The position numbers and the translations under genes were made by a program. Positions 37,036-49,807 of a stretch of DNA of 64,000 nucleotides are shown one piece after another. Source of the stretch: Monomorium pharaonis (taxonomy: Eukaryota; Arthropoda; Insecta; Hymenoptera; Formicidae); NCBI RefSeq assembly GCF_013373865.1, contig NC_050467.1, positions 18,870,996-18,934,995 on the forward strand, written 5' to 3'. Numbering within the stretch: the first letter of the stretch is position 1; the number at the start of each line of letters is the position of its first letter. The notes beneath the pieces were generated by a model. That model had not been told where the DNA came from, ran no database searches, and saw only the letters and a list, made by a program, of their open reading frames with translations.

Positions 37036-37109
37036 AGACGGCAAGGATATCTGCGGCGCGTGTATCTCTCGGAGGGCGAAGTTCACGATCAGAAGGGAGG
37101 AACGCGCGG
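37036..37109 (+). CDS. Candidate internal exon following the 35309 exon
   Basis: A near-ideal acceptor (CGTGGTTCTCATCTTGCAG) and a good donor (GCGCGGGTACGT) bound 74 bp. All three frames are open. Joined to the phase-2 end of 35309-35601, the frame reads DGKDICGACISRRAKFTIR, with a CGAC pair. The implied intron would be 1434 bp. The splice sites are among the best in the window after those of the ADAM exons. The reading frame, and whether it codes at all, are not settled. A 5' UTR or non-coding RNA exon is equally possible. Confidence 0.33.
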
Positions 37110-37204
37110 GTACGTCGTCGAAGGGAAAGTAATGCCCGCATGTGTTCAGAACGCGTAGTAGCGTTCCGCACCGCCGAGTGCAGGGGACGATGACACACGC
37201 CCAA

Positions 37205-37212
37205 TATAAAAT
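37205..37212 (+). promoter_or_regulatory. TATA-box-like site in a CpG-rich patch
   Basis: TATAAAAT is followed about 160 bp later by a strong plus-strand donor (GTCGTAAGTATC, intron start 37376). The interval is CpG-rich and could be a short first exon. A chance TATA match is quite possible in AT-rich DNA, although the local GC content is high. Confidence 0.22.
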
Positions 37213-38153
37213 GCACGGGTGTGTGTACGCGTTAGGCTACACGCTCGCACGCTCGCACGCACGCGCGTGCGGAGATGCGTGCGCGGAGCCGCGCGTTACA
37301 CCTCTCTATGGAAGCTCGAGTTTGTACATTGGGCCGGTTCCGTCGGTGCCTCTCCGGTAATTCGGACGAATCGTCGTAAGTATCGATCCCTAAGAAGTTA
37401 CCGAGGAAACCGACACATGACTCACGTCTTTCTTTTCCTACCCTAAGATGATTCCTTCGTGAGATGAAGAGGTCCTCAACAAAAAGATGCCGGCCCGAAT
37501 CAGACCTATTTTGATCGAAATAGAGCAATAAAAATTCTAATAAATGTCTTTCAATATAAATGTTACAGGAGTGAAAGATCAAATCGTTAGAGAATTAATT
37601 TAATCTTGCATAAAATTGTGAGATTGTGTATTGGTAAATCGTGAAGCTAAATTGTAACAAACTTGTGTGATAAAAATGTTTTGCTTTTCTCGCTTTGTTT
37701 CTTTTTTTTCGTATTTATTTGTGGACACCTGGACACTTTTAATAATTAAAGATTAATAAAACCGTAACATGTATACGGCAATAATTTCACTTCTCTACTA
37801 TTCAAAAAACCCAATATTCGTCGCAGTTATCGCTGCTGAATCTCGTGATAAATTGATATTTCATTATGCAACATGCGTTGTACTCTTTTTTTAATGAGCG
37901 CATTGATATTGCGTTGTTAATTATTAGCCGCGGCCTTTAGGTAGACAATGTAATTCAACACTGTTATAGCAACCTACTGTGGATGCTGTTATATTTATTA
38001 CATTATAACAGAGCAATAATTATGGCGGACAACGCCGGTTCTTCTATCATGTGAAGAAATTACACAAAAAATTCTTTTCCCGTAGAAGCACGCATAACAA
38101 GTCACGCATTGTAAACATTTCACCGAGGATATATAGTAATATTGGGGAGGGGG

Positions 38154-38179
38154 GAGAGAGAGAGAGAGGGAGAGAGAGA
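38154..38179. repeat. (GA)n microsatellite
   Basis: A GA run with one GGGA interruption, preceded by a G-rich tract. Confidence 0.85.
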
Positions 38180-39910
38180 AACGGGGAAATAGTGCATAGT
38201 TCACACAATGCACAACATATATTAATTCCTCGGGCGATCTTCCCGGAGCGGCGTGGCGGTTCAAGTATTTAATGAGGCCCGTTTACTGCTCTCGCATTAA
38301 TATACACTCTAAAGTTCAGACCGAGATACATATCGCGATCTTAAACGTGCGTAATAAATCACTCAACGCGTCTATTTTCAGTTCTGATTTGATGTTCCCT
38401 TTGACCGCGCTCGTGCCGCGCGCCGCCTTCTTTGTTCCTATCAAGAACTTTCAATGCGAGCGGACAAATGAAGAGGAGAAAAAAAAACGGAAAGGAATGG
38501 ATTTAACAAAAAGCGAAGAAGAGAGATGATCAGTTGCAATTATTGAAAATATCAAAATATTATAAATGTTTTCTATGCGATACGAGTCGCCGTTACTCGT
38601 GAAAAATTTCCGACTGAAATATCAACTTTACCGATACTCAAAACCCGATTTAGCAGCAGTTGCAAGAATACGGAAGAATACGGAAATATCCTTACATTTA
38701 ACTCCTCCCCCCCCCCTCCCCTCGTACAGCTTACTGCGAATATATTCGCGTTGGGGAGAAAAACGAACATGACTCGATCGATTTGCGAGGGAAGCTTGCT
38801 TTAGGGAATTCCTCTGAGTCACTGGTATTGATCTTCACTACCATAAACTCGGGTTACTGCGACCCTTAAGGATAATGGAGGAAGTGTGTACTCTCGAAAA
38901 CTTCGATTTAACTTAATATTTAGTTATGGTTGAAAGTTGTAAAAAATGATCACTAAGTTTATAATTTTCGAAAAGTAAGTTTCCAACGCGCATTTGAAAC
39001 GGTATAAACATTAAATTATTCGCCCAGAGAAGCAGCACTATTTCAGAAAAAAAAAAAAACTAAAGAGTTTAATTTTAAAAAAAGCCAAAGAAAGACTGGA
39101 GCAAATGTACTTTTAACATTTCACACAGCTTTATATATAATTCTGAAAGTTTAGATTAACATGAAAAGTCGAACGGAAATACAATAAAACGTTCATTTTA
39201 AATAAATAGTGTAAAAACACAATTCATTTTTGCAGTGGTTTATTTAAATCTTTCGTAGATTTCGAGAATAAGAAGATTACGTGTCGCGTTAGAGGGTTAA
39301 TGAACTCAGCAAGTGACTTGCTTTGTTCGTAGCTTACTGATAATCCCCGAGAATAAACGTATCATTTTTTTTCTACCCTCTGCTCTATATAATTTCGCTT
39401 AATTGCACGTGTATGCACGTAGCCTTTTTATTCCCAGCGTGTTCCTCGTGTCGTAAGAAATTCAACACCGGCAATCCCGCGATCGCATAATTTATTTTGC
39501 AGCGAAATAGCGTGCGCAAGTTTAAGAAGTCCAGTGTATTAAAGTCTTACGTAGGGAAACCACTCCACTCGCGGAAATCGATGTTTCGGGAACTATCGAC
39601 CCGACGCCTACATTTATCAAGCGAGATTTCCGTAGGAAATATGATAAATATACCGCGACTTTTATTGGAAGTCTCGAAGGCGTGCAAAAATATTACGCAG
39701 CACACGCGAGTTCATTGCCCTCCGTGTATATGCTAGAAAAAGATGCGATAAAAACGATATGCTTACATTTAACTTTTTAGGATTATATTAAAATATTTGA
39801 TATAATACCGAATCCTACGATGGAAATCATTATCGAAATTAAATTAAGCCGAGATAAAATTCCGACGTCGTTATAGTCAATATATATGTTTCACGCAAAT
39901 AATGAAATTT

Positions 39911-39945
39911 TTATGTAAAATTTGATTACAGTAAATTTTACATAA
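39911..39945. repeat. Perfect 13-bp inverted repeat
   Basis: TTATGTAAAATTT at 39911-39923 and AAATTTTACATAA at 39933-39945 pair perfectly around a 9-base loop. Confidence 0.8.
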
Positions 39946-42899
39946 TGTAAACTTTATACACCGTAACAGAATTAAGTAAAAAAATATTTGTATATATACA
40001 TATACGATAAACTCGAAAAACAATAAGATTCAATTCCAATTTTCGCCAAGAATCGCACTTGTATATTACATTTATTAATACCTGGCCGATTTATTAAGGA
40101 ATACATAACATCTGTTAAATTAATTATTGTAATTTATAATAAAATTTAACGAGGAAAAACCGTAACTTCGTAATGCCTCGTAAAATTTGATTTCCGGATT
40201 TAAATGAACTTTATTCCGCTCGTATTATTTTGTTTATCACTCTGTTATTTGCACCCCCATATTCGCGCGTGTGTACAGCCACTACGACGGATAAATAAAA
40301 TAATTGCAAATTTTAATAAATGCCGGTTGCACATGCATACACGCGCAACCTCGTTCCAACCGTAAGCAAGCTACACAATTGAACGTCGGCCCGAATTGAA
40401 CACGATTTGCTCCGCCACATATCGGATCATAAATCAACAAAGTCGTATCATTTGCACCTAGCATCCGAAGCGCCAGTAATCCATCTCGCAATCGGGGTTA
40501 CGAGCGAGTATATAGAGAACGGAGTGTGAGAGATATCTCGTGATCAAGGACCGTAATACGTTGGATACGTCTCGAGCGGCTCCTTTCGTCACGTGTCACG
40601 TATCCGAGGATACGTTCCGGGCGATTTGCGGAAATGAATGAGAATTCGGAGCGAAGGGACGCGCCGGGACGCCTTCTGGGACTTGGGTTACATTTGCACG
40701 TATGCTGCGTATACATGCAAGTCGAATGCAGGTCCTTGCGGCGCAGAGATTCTCAATCTTGTGGCCACGTCTTTCGGAACGACTCTGAATCTGTTAATTG
40801 AGGATATTAATTTGGACCTTACAGCACCCAAGACATTCGAATTTCTCGACATTAAGTAAATATCAGATGTACACTCAACATTTATACATTTAACCAGTAA
40901 GTGCGACACGTAATACAACATTAAAATATCAAAACATAATAAATGTCGAGCTGCTGAATGATGTAATTTCCGCTGTCAAATATATTCATTTATAAAGTGA
41001 AGGAAAGCTGCCGTTGAAATTGAAGCAGTTTACGGATATATTAGTATTGAGATTGACATTTTGAGAGAAATAATGAGTGATGAAAAGAATAAGTCAATGT
41101 GCAGAATATTTTCTTGTACTCGAATGGAACAGAGAGGAGAGGCACTGGCACCAAACACATGTGCCTCGCGTGTATCAGAGCTCTTAGATACTACGTACAC
41201 CTACCGTATGCATCGGTACGTGATGCGAAACTCGACCGTTGCGATCGATTGATATCGATAACGTACTTGAGGTTAAAAGGACTTTCGAGTCTACGTGAGG
41301 ACCGCCTCTGCATCTCAAGAGCGGTGTATGTACAGCTAGTAGTGGGTTTATAGGCGATAGCGATCCCATATCATACAGCGATAGGGATTCGACGGCGTGA
41401 CGCTGTAGCACCCCAGCAATTGATTGTCGTTATTATAAATAAATAAATAACTTTCACATATGTTACACCCATGTATCTAAAGGCTAACTAAAAACGTTTA
41501 ATATACTCGCGCAATTTACGTTACGTGTATTTAGACGCACGTGTAAATAAAAAAATATATAATTAAGGATGTTTTATCGCGTAGAACTGGATTTCACGGT
41601 TGCCTTTAGAGGAGCCCGTTTAAATTTGTTATCTTTTTTTTTGTACGCAGTATAAGCCCGCCAAAACAGTTGGTAATAGTTTCTCACAAAAAATGATCGA
41701 CAACCGGCTCTTTCAATAAAAAAAAAGAAATAAATAAATAAATACTAATTCAGACAAAAATTGAAATTTATTTTAGGATTTTTGTTCGACGAAACAACTA
41801 CTTCAATAAAGATATTTTTTTAATACACGGACAATTATTTTATCATAAACGTGCTTAATTTTTTAATTTTCAACGTGGATAAACTACAGCAGATGTTAAT
41901 TAAAAGCATCTTTAAAAAACATCGTCTTTCTCAGATTGCACATAAATGAACTAATTTAAATGTTAACGCTCGCTGGCGCAATGTAAAATTTGCATGTTAA
42001 GTTCTCTGTTTTGATATCACGATTAGCATTTTCCAACCGAATGTAATTATTATAAACGCGAAGGCGCGTGAAGGAGTGGTAATCTACAATGGTATCAATT
42101 GACTTTACTAGTACGCGTCATTGCAAACGTTCCACGATGCTGCCTCCCGAGCGAGATAATTACTATCCTATAAACATGGCTTGTCATGCCACGTAAAAGT
42201 GGGTGTTATTTGCATGATAATGAGATGTTACCCGTATTTCTAGATTACAATCCTTCGCAAGGACATTCGCGAGATCGAGATCCGTAAAATGATCTCTTGC
42301 TCTAATGAGAAGGTATCTCGGGGATACATAAACTCGCAACATATTATGTACGAGAATAGAATATAATCGGATATTCCTGGCATTTGAAAGTGATATACGT
42401 GTCAACCTATTATATTTCCTCTGTGTCTCATTCATATTTCATGCCTCCCAATCTAATTCTTAGAAATCTTCCAATAAAACGAAGGCACAAAACGATGAAA
42501 GAGAAGTCTAACTTTACTTGCCAAGGATATATAGATTTTCTGAATTTTAATCTGAATTTTTTTGAATCCTTCTTCCTCGGTTTTGCATCTATTATTGCAA
42601 GAAAAATCTTAACATTCAATAAGAGCAGCTTGAAAATTAAGTCTAGATGTCGAGGATGACATCCTGTGCAGTCATCGATAAGAATCGTCTGCTTTTTCAT
42701 TCTCTCAATATACTCTTTCTTCATCCTACACGACGTGCGGATATTCTGCTGAGAAAAGATCGGGCTTTCCCCATAGATACTTCTTTCTATCTCGAGTGAT
42801 ACCGGTCTTCGTTCTAAAATTCGGTTTTGATTGCATACCTTATAAATAATTTATCCCGTATGATTCATCCTTGAATACGGGGTTCTTCCTAGCGCTCAC

Positions 42900-42960
42900 G
42901 TAGATGATGTACGTGTTGGTCGTCAGGACACGTTCAGTGATGTTCATCGTTTGTAACTCC
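42900..42960 (-). CDS. Candidate exon with a Cys-loop receptor-like motif
   Basis: 61 bp are bounded by a weak acceptor (AACTAG) and a TACGTGAGC donor. One base plus 20 codons read ELQTMNITERVLTTNTYIIY, phase 0. The segment NxxxxxLTTNxYxxx ending at an exon boundary resembles the 15-codon exon of nicotinic acetylcholine receptor subunits (NxKNQxxTTNxWxxQ), where TTN is conserved and the donor falls in the same place. Against it: the acceptor is not where that exon normally starts, W is replaced, and no neighbouring receptor exons are seen. Chance is likely. Confidence 0.14.
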
Positions 42961-44899
42961 CTAGTTTAGAGACCATTGTTAGAGACATGCACAGTACAAT
43001 GCAGTCGCGCGACGAGCGTAGAGAGACACTCGCTGGTGAGCGGACGCTGAACGGAAATGTTACTGCCTTATATGCGCGGCATTGTCGTCGAATTACGGCT
43101 TTATCACCATTGAACCGGTCGTGCAATGGCTCTTCGAATATCTTGCATAATCGAGTAAATTAACTATATTTCGATGTAACACTGTTATTCATTTTATCTC
43201 TCATTCAGTATTAATATCTCGCCAAAATATTATATACAAAAAATGTATTTTGGTTGAATGTATAAATGGAAATGTAACGCGCGTAGGAAATAAAACGGTT
43301 CTATTATGAGAAAAAACGAGATGTACCACTACAAGCTGCATTTGTTTAATTTTTAATTTAAATTTTTTCATGCTTAAAACGTGATATTTAAATGGATGTT
43401 CGCTGCATGATGTACACATTATATAAATAATAGATTAACGTGCAAAAAAATTTATTTTTTTTTCTCCAAAATTTATTTAAAAAACGTTTTGTATATACGT
43501 AAACATTTGCTAAAACCGCACATTCAACTAAATCTCGAAAACAATTTTGAAAACTGCGTATTTTATAATCTATAATTCTTATAAATAAAATAACATCAAA
43601 TATACAGACGATTAAATCACAGTTAAAAAAAGGGGAAAAAAATACTAAAGCTTTTTTTTTTTAATATTCCATTACAAATCTGATAAAATGTTGGTTTCGA
43701 AGAGAACAGAGGCTTCCTTTTACAAGATGCTAAGAAAGCTTTAGAATCGCCCGCAACAAAGAAGTGGTTGACCCGGATTGACGTTTGAGCCGTGGTAATT
43801 TGAGGAATATAAGTCGTCGTGAAACATCGGTCGCATAATACTGGGAAACCCTTCTACTTCTATCAGACAACGTCGCCATTACTAACGACAAAATGTCCGA
43901 TGACGCTTTGTGCAGTCGATCATCGTATACGGCACGGTGTATTAAATGGATAATCCCCCGGTATACCTTCCGTAATTCCTTCATCTATCGAAAATACATT
44001 ACGATATATACGTATATCCTGTTACGCGTTTAATACCGCGTGTAGGCTACAATGGCAAAGCAAAATGAGTGGGTCAAACAGCTCATAGAACTGCAAACAA
44101 TACGTCTCAATATTCCGAACCAAAATGGCGGTTGTGACTGAGGGTTCTCCGCATTGGCGGTTCTCATGCTGTTAATTAAGAGCTGTTATCCCGCTATTGC
44201 TATCGTAGAATTTTTTGATTTACAAATATTTTCGAAATTTGTTCGATATAATTTTTTAACAAAAAATTGTTGTTAAAATCGTATTAATAAAATCGTAGAA
44301 TGTAAAACCTGTTGTATTATATCATATTCTTAATACATTAGAATTAAATTATTTGTCGTGCTACTTGCTGTCAACTTTTAAGATAAGAAAGTTTCTTAAC
44401 TTCTTATGATAAGATTTATTTCTATCTATCCCGTCTTTCTCAATCAATGATTTTTATCTAATTAAACATTATTCTTATATCCTCTTCCACAAACTCTAGA
44501 TTTCGAATTTATTTTTACTTTTCGTATCAAAATGTCATTTTATTATTATTAATTTTAATAGAAACAGCCCTGCTTATAAAATGAAGACCTGCCTTGAACT
44601 CAAACTCATTTCCCATTAGTATCCTTTGGCAGAAATGATTAAGCGGGCTCCATGCGATGCATCCTAGGGAATGCTAAAACAGCCCTTTCACTTCACTTTA
44701 ATTACGTTATAAAATTCATAAAAACTCTTTTTTCAATTCAAACGAAAAATTCGAAACAAGACAATTTCAAATGTTTACATAAAAACGAAGAATTTTCAGA
44801 TCTATGATCAATTTCTTTTCTTTTAAATCACTGAAATACCCAGTAGAATACAATTTAAGGCTAGATTTAAGTGCTTTTATCTTTTGATTTTTATAATAG

Positions 44900-45960
44900 C
44901 CCTGTAAATTAAGTCTATTAGGTCAAATCACGTGTAGCGCGCTATTGTACCTTCGAACGATCGCGTCGTTTACCGATATCTCGGTCGTAAGTTTTACACG
45001 AAAGAGCGCTGTAGATATGATCACCTCCTAATAGCAAGGTCAGAGGCGTTTTTGAGAAAGCGTATGAGATTCAAGGCAATTTTATTGGGGCCGTAAAACG
45101 CGCGCGCGGTTGCGCGCGTATCCGTCCGGTGCGGCGCGATGGAAAGTCGATAAACCGGACGAAGGCAACGAACCTGACGTGAGTCATCATAGGCGTCTAG
45201 GCGCTTAACGAAACACGAGGGACTAACGCTCGCTAAATCGAGCACCTTCATCTGGCAATATGCCGCTTTCATTCAGCCATGCCTCGTCATTAAGAGGCGC
45301 GCCGTCGTCGTAAAAATGCGCGCCTGCCAAGATTCGACAACGGGAATGAACTATCTTACACTGTCTTACACGTGAGGGAATGCGTCTCGGGCAGACGGAA
45401 TGTCCCACTTCGAAACTGACCAATCGCTAATAGTGATCTCGGTGACCTCGTTAATTCTGTTGATTTGGTCGTAAGATAATTGCGTCATTGAGTTACGTGC
45501 AGTTACGCGCGATTGATATTTTTCATTTGGAGAATCCCCCTTTTGTTTCCTGGCGCGCAAAATCAACTGTAGTCGTCGCAAAAAGACCCCTCTATTCTCG
45601 CTTCACTATTTCAAGTTTGCAATTTAATTAACCGCTCGCAAACAAACCGTGGAATCGAGCACCGAACGTCGAGCGTATCTTTGAGATTTCATTTTCTGCC
45701 GCAATAAAACTCGGTCCAACGACAAAAGTAACTCGCCGTGGAAAAAAAGCCCGCGAAGCGAGCGTCCTCTCTCTCTTTTTTTTTTTTTACCGGTACCTGT
45801 CGATGATGGAGTGCGTTGATTGACAGAACGATAAATCGAAAACATTCTCGCCAGCGCGCCACTTCGCTCGTTGATCTAGTTAGATGCTTGATGAAGTTGC
45901 CGAATCTATTCGAGGCGTCGTTCGACACGGGAAAATAAACATCTATGAGAGAAATGAAGA
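44900..45960. other. CpG-rich island with splice-like sites on both strands
   Basis: GC and CpG are clearly higher than in the flanks. Plus-strand sites include a CTCGGTCGTAAGTTT donor near 44989 and a 144-bp splice-bounded open segment at 45035-45178 with donor CTGACGTGAGTC. Minus-strand sites include the candidate exon at 45370-45549. A promoter or conserved regulatory block is the simplest view. Confidence 0.35.
45370..45549 (-). CDS. Candidate exon, unknown protein
   Basis: This minus-strand segment lies between a TTTTGCGCGCCAG acceptor-like site (an alternative is ACTACAG, starting at 45566) and a CACGTGTAAGAC donor. After one base, 59 codons are open, ending in phase 2. The peptide includes SYDQINRINEVTEITISD and WSVSKWDIPSARDAFPH; it is polar, with a credible amino-acid mix. 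No family is recognised. It cannot join directly to the ADAM exon at 18302-18393, which needs a phase-1 partner. Confidence 0.22.
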
Positions 45961-46363
45961 GAATCGAATGGAGGAAGAATAGCACTCAACGCGAAGTAGC
46001 GCAGCGAGTAATCAGCATTAAGTCAAGAAAACAGAAAGCGGAGAATTGAAGTAGCGCTTCGAGCGTCATGTAAATTTGCACGATTTTGTGCTTCATATTT
46101 CAAGCCGTTACTGGAATTTTTAATTAGAACGAAACACATCGCCTTTACGCTTTTAATTGTAATCATTATCTAACGTTCAAATGTTGGGGAAAAAATTTCA
46201 AATCCTACTCGATACCTTTCCACACGTACGTATCGCGCATTGCAGGGCAATTTGGTAAAAGATTGATGCTCGGAATCGCTCCGCACGACCGAGTTGTAGC
46301 AACGCACGACTCTGCCGATGTAATCTTAAAAATTCAACAAAATAGAGCTCCGGCAAGATCTTG

Positions 46364-46385
46364 TTTTTTTTTTTTTTTTTTTTTT
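46364..46385. repeat. T22 homopolymer
   Basis: Uninterrupted T run on the plus strand. Confidence 0.9.
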
Positions 46386-46512
46386 AATTTCGTTAAAGCG
46401 CGAACGAGCACGAGAGATAGATTGAAGTTGTTTCGGAAAGTACGAGCGGCTCCCGCGAGATCTCTTTTCGTATACCTTATGCAGTGCCAGAAGGCCGTTC
46501 GTGTTATTTCAG

Positions 46513-46717
46513 TCGACTGGGCGAGAATTGCCCCGGGGCTCGGAAAGCCAGGGAAATGAAGAAATTGACTTCGATGTACTCTTCAATTGACGGCACGAAG
46601 GGCAATGCCGCCGGATGCGATCCAGCGCTGTATATCGGCGAAGAGATAGCGACCCGAGCACAACGCAGGAAACTAGAAGCTTATCGTTTGATTAGATATA
46701 ATGCGCCTTTGGAGTAG
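46513..46717 (+). CDS. Candidate terminal exon, unknown protein
   Basis: A good acceptor (TTCGTGTTATTTCAG) is followed by one base and 67 codons ending at TAG. The peptide begins RLGENCPGARKAREMKK and ends KLEAYRLIRYNAPLE, with an acidic IGEEIATRAQRRKLEA helix-like part. A second frame from the same acceptor is open for 25 codons. No clear AATAAA follows within 100 bp and no family is recognised, so this is a weak call. Confidence 0.2.
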
Positions 46718-48962
46718 CATTATGCGAGCACACGTTTATTTCGGAGAATGTTAAAACTGTGATAACAAATAAGAACGTCTCACTAAATATTTTATAGGCA
46801 ACCGCTTTTAAGATTTCAAATGTTAAAACAACTTTTGCCAGCTATAAGCTGCCAGCTATAAAAGCTACTATTAATGATATATTTACCAAAATATATTAAT
46901 TAATAAGTAAAAGTGTATATATATTAATTAAAATCACATATAATCTATAAGCGATTTGTGAAAGTTTTTTTCGAAAATAATTAAAACTTTTCTATTAGAC
47001 TAATAATACAAAGATTTTTAGACTATATATAAATATGGTCGTTGGTTGGTAGCGATTGGTTAACGGTTGCCGGTTAGTAGCGACTGGTTGGAAAAACTCG
47101 TCACTCAAAAACTCATCAGAACTGTGCTCAGACATTTTATCTCGATATGACAAAAATCGTGAAACTGGCCTCCCCATTTTTCAAAATTCATTTTTACATA
47201 ATTGACTTTTGAAACTTTTTTTAAATATTATAATTACCAAGAATTTTTTCTTTTTTCCCCAATTATTCAGAACTCAAGCCAGAACTACGAGCCATTGAAC
47301 CAAGGAGGGGGGAGGAGAGGAGGGGACAACTTCATACACTCGAAATGTCGCGGGAATTTATCGCGTGTTTTGTAAAACATGTTCGCGGAAAGATTAAACT
47401 CGTGAAACCGCGCGGCGTCGCATTGTCGTCGCGAAAACCGAAACGATCAGTCATGTAAACGAAAATCACGAGACGTTGCGAAATTGTGGTGCCGAAAACA
47501 GATAATGAATGGATAACGAGACGCCGCCGAGAGCGCGGCGAACTTTGCTTTGCGGCATGAACAAATAGATCGACTGGTTTAACGCGGTATGCCGTCTGTC
47601 ATGCACCGCAACCGTCTACCGAAGATAATTCCGTTGTACCGCCGCGGGACACGCAAATTCGCGTGGCAGAGGGAAAACGTAGCGAATGCACAGGAGTTGT
47701 TTCACAAGGGGTAAGCCCGTGAATAATAACCCCGCGCCGACGGAACGTTGCGTTGTCGCGTCGCGAAAAGCGAAAGAGCCGGATCTGACGGGATGTATAA
47801 GTGGAAATCGCGATTGCGAATCAGACGGCGAGTGTGTACGTCGGCTAGGTGGGACGTTAGATTGAACGACGTTGAGAATAATGGGCGCCTAACCGAGAGC
47901 GCTTAGCGAGGAGAGAATAGAAAGTTTCTCCTCTTTGCGTAACTCGACGAGATCGTATCGACGAGAGGTGGATATCGAAGGCAAATGAAATCATCGTGGC
48001 TAACGACGAAGAAACGAAAGAAAAATCTGGAATGTGTCTACAAAAAAAAAAAGACGTACTAAAATTTATAATCAAAGCTTATAAAGTTTCGCGAGTTAGT
48101 TTATAATACATTAAAAACTTCCAGTTTTGCGATTAAAACTACATACTTCATTAAAGTTGTGTTGCTTCGGTATGTTTAGAAACGAATTTCACTGAAATCG
48201 TCGTTTTGGTTTTCGAGGCGATCGAGGCAGGCACTTTTAATTGGATTCTTCTCTCCTCCTTTGAAAACTACACAAAAGAATGCAAGGTAAACGTTGCCGA
48301 AAGCAAAATCGTGTCGTACGCTCGCCAAGGTTTATGTACGTTCAAGCGTGACCGCGGAGATAAGCCGTCGTTTGCGACGGTGCATTGACCTGTGCCAAAT
48401 CGGAGTACCGATAAGAGGACCCAAAAGTCGTTCGTTAACGATTAGCGGCGCGAAGATTTATCGCCGTGGATCTTGTTTGCGACCGCAAAGCTATTACGCT
48501 GATATGCATCGCACCGACAACACGACGGCGACAGCGCAATGACGTTGCTGACCGATCACTTAGTGCCTCGTATGCAATTATTATGCATATGCAATTCAAG
48601 GGTACAGCACGAGAACTATCCCACGGATAAGGGTTATCATCGCTATGATGATCGTAAATAGCCTGTGAAAAAATCCTGCTCGAGTTCGTTCCTTTTGAAA
48701 TTTACTATTTCCCGTGACGTTGTGCATTTTTCTGTTGTATCACTTATAATTAAGCAATAATTAAAGATGATTTGCATTTGATTTGACGTTAGTATGCAAA
48801 TTATTTTATTATTAAGAAAACAGTTTAAAATATTAGCATTTGTTATAAAACAAATTTGCATGTACAACTAGCAAAATTAAGAATAATTATTGTTTATCAC
48901 ATAATTCATTTTATTTCGTGTTTTTAATTTTATTTTATTTTATACTAAAAGAAGAAATAGAG
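46718..48962. other. No recognised gene; CpG-rich block at 47.3-48.6 kb
   Basis: The CpG-rich block carries a strong plus-strand donor at 47710 (CAAGGGGTAAGCC) after an open frame ending ECTGVVSQG. A second strong donor lies at about 48286 (TGCAAGGTAAAC) after a frame with FEAIEAGTFNWILLSSF. Without matching acceptors or family hits I cannot make exons of them. They may be first exons of transcripts starting in the CpG block. Confidence 0.35.
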
Positions 48963-49089
48963 CCGATTGTTTCAATTTTTTGATAAACTTATGAGGTACA
49001 TATGCGTCTGTCTTTATTTATTTAAGAAAAAAGGAAGATAGACACATGCTTACCCGATAATAAGTTTACCAAGAAGTTGGAACAACCGG
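48963..49089. repeat. Imperfect 127-bp inverted repeat (degenerate MITE or long hairpin)
   Basis: CCGATTGTTTCAATTTTTTG at the left end pairs with the inverse of the right end (CCGGTTGTTCCAACTTCTTG inverted). Pairing continues through GATAAACTTAT and the CATATGCGTCTGTCTT region to the middle. The arms are about 62 bp at roughly 75-80% complementarity with almost no loop. No target duplication is evident, so it is either an old MITE or a transcribed hairpin. It ends 17 bp before the flanking repeat of the foldback element at 49115. Confidence 0.7.
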
Positions 49090-49105
49090 TCCATATTGTT
49101 TGATC

Positions 49106-49114
49106 AATATGCAT
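49106..49114. repeat. Target-site duplication, left copy
   Basis: AATATGCAT immediately before the foldback element. The flanking base on the outer side of each element end extends the match to 10 if an A is counted. Confidence 0.75.
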
Positions 49115-49807
49115 ACGTGTGTGAAGTTACCATTTCAAAGTTTAGCATCTCATAAAAATACTGCAGAATTACTTGCATCCAGCATAGTTCTACAGTTCTT
49201 GATAGGTTTCAACAATAGTTCTGTTGAATTACGTATTTTAACTAAATTTTTATAAATGAGATGCTAACTTCCAAAATCACATAATAGCATCTCACTGTAT
49301 TTCGAATATACGACCACAGAGAAGACTAAAGCTATAAAGTTCTATCGTTTAAAGACGTCCTCATACAATTACGCGTTTTCCATCGTTTAATACAAGTTTT
49401 CCATCAAGATAGTTGTTGAAAAATACTTTCTAAATTTTTTAAATTAATTAATTTTGTCTATCTGAGATGCCAGTTACACCAAATCCACGTGCGCAGACGT
49501 ATACGCATATATACGTATGTTTTGTAACGAAAAATTTTTTTTTTTATTAATTTAATCATCAGAACTATTGATAGGACGTCTCTAAACGATAGAACTCTGT
49601 AGATTTAGTCTTCTCTGTGGTTGTATATTCGAAATACAGTGAGATGCTATTATGTAATTTTGGAAGTTAGCATCTCATTTATAAAAATTTAATTAAAATA
49701 GATAATTCAACGGAACTATTGTTGAAATCAAGAACTATGCTGGATGCAAGTAATTCTGCAGTATTTTTATGAGATGCTAAACTTTGAGATGCTAACTTCA
49801 CACACGT
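49115..49807. mobile_element. Foldback element, 693 bp, complete
   Basis: The left arm (49115-49360) and right arm (49574-49807) are inverted copies. The ends are ACGTGTGTGAAGTTA and TAACTTCACACACGT, and both arms hold repeated GCATCTC/GAGATGC motifs, CACAGAGAAGACTAAA and GACGTC. The 213-bp centre has no significant open frame. AATATGCAT lies directly outside both ends (49106-49114 and 49808-49816). That 9-base duplication fits Mutator-like or hAT-like insertion better than Tc1/mariner. The right arm lacks about 15 bases present in the left arm. A half copy lies at 29676-30134. Confidence 0.88.

Larger units (their letters stand above)
37400..42899. other. No recognised gene
   Basis: This stretch is AT-rich with CpG patches at 38230-38480, 39480-39750, 40280-40860 and 41060-41410. 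An excellent acceptor at 39501 (ATAATTTATTTTGCAG) opens into a 78-codon plus-strand frame ending at TAG. The minus strand there is also open and ends at a GTAAGA donor, so neither can be preferred. A perfect 13-bp-arm hairpin is at 39911-39945. Nothing else is identifiable. Confidence 0.4.

Noticed and set aside
45035..45178. Plus-strand splice-bounded 144-bp segment (acceptor CTCCTAATAG, donor CTGACGTGAGTC)
   Set aside because: Two frames and the opposite strand are open, no family is seen, and the acceptor tract is short; kept only as a note under the CpG island.
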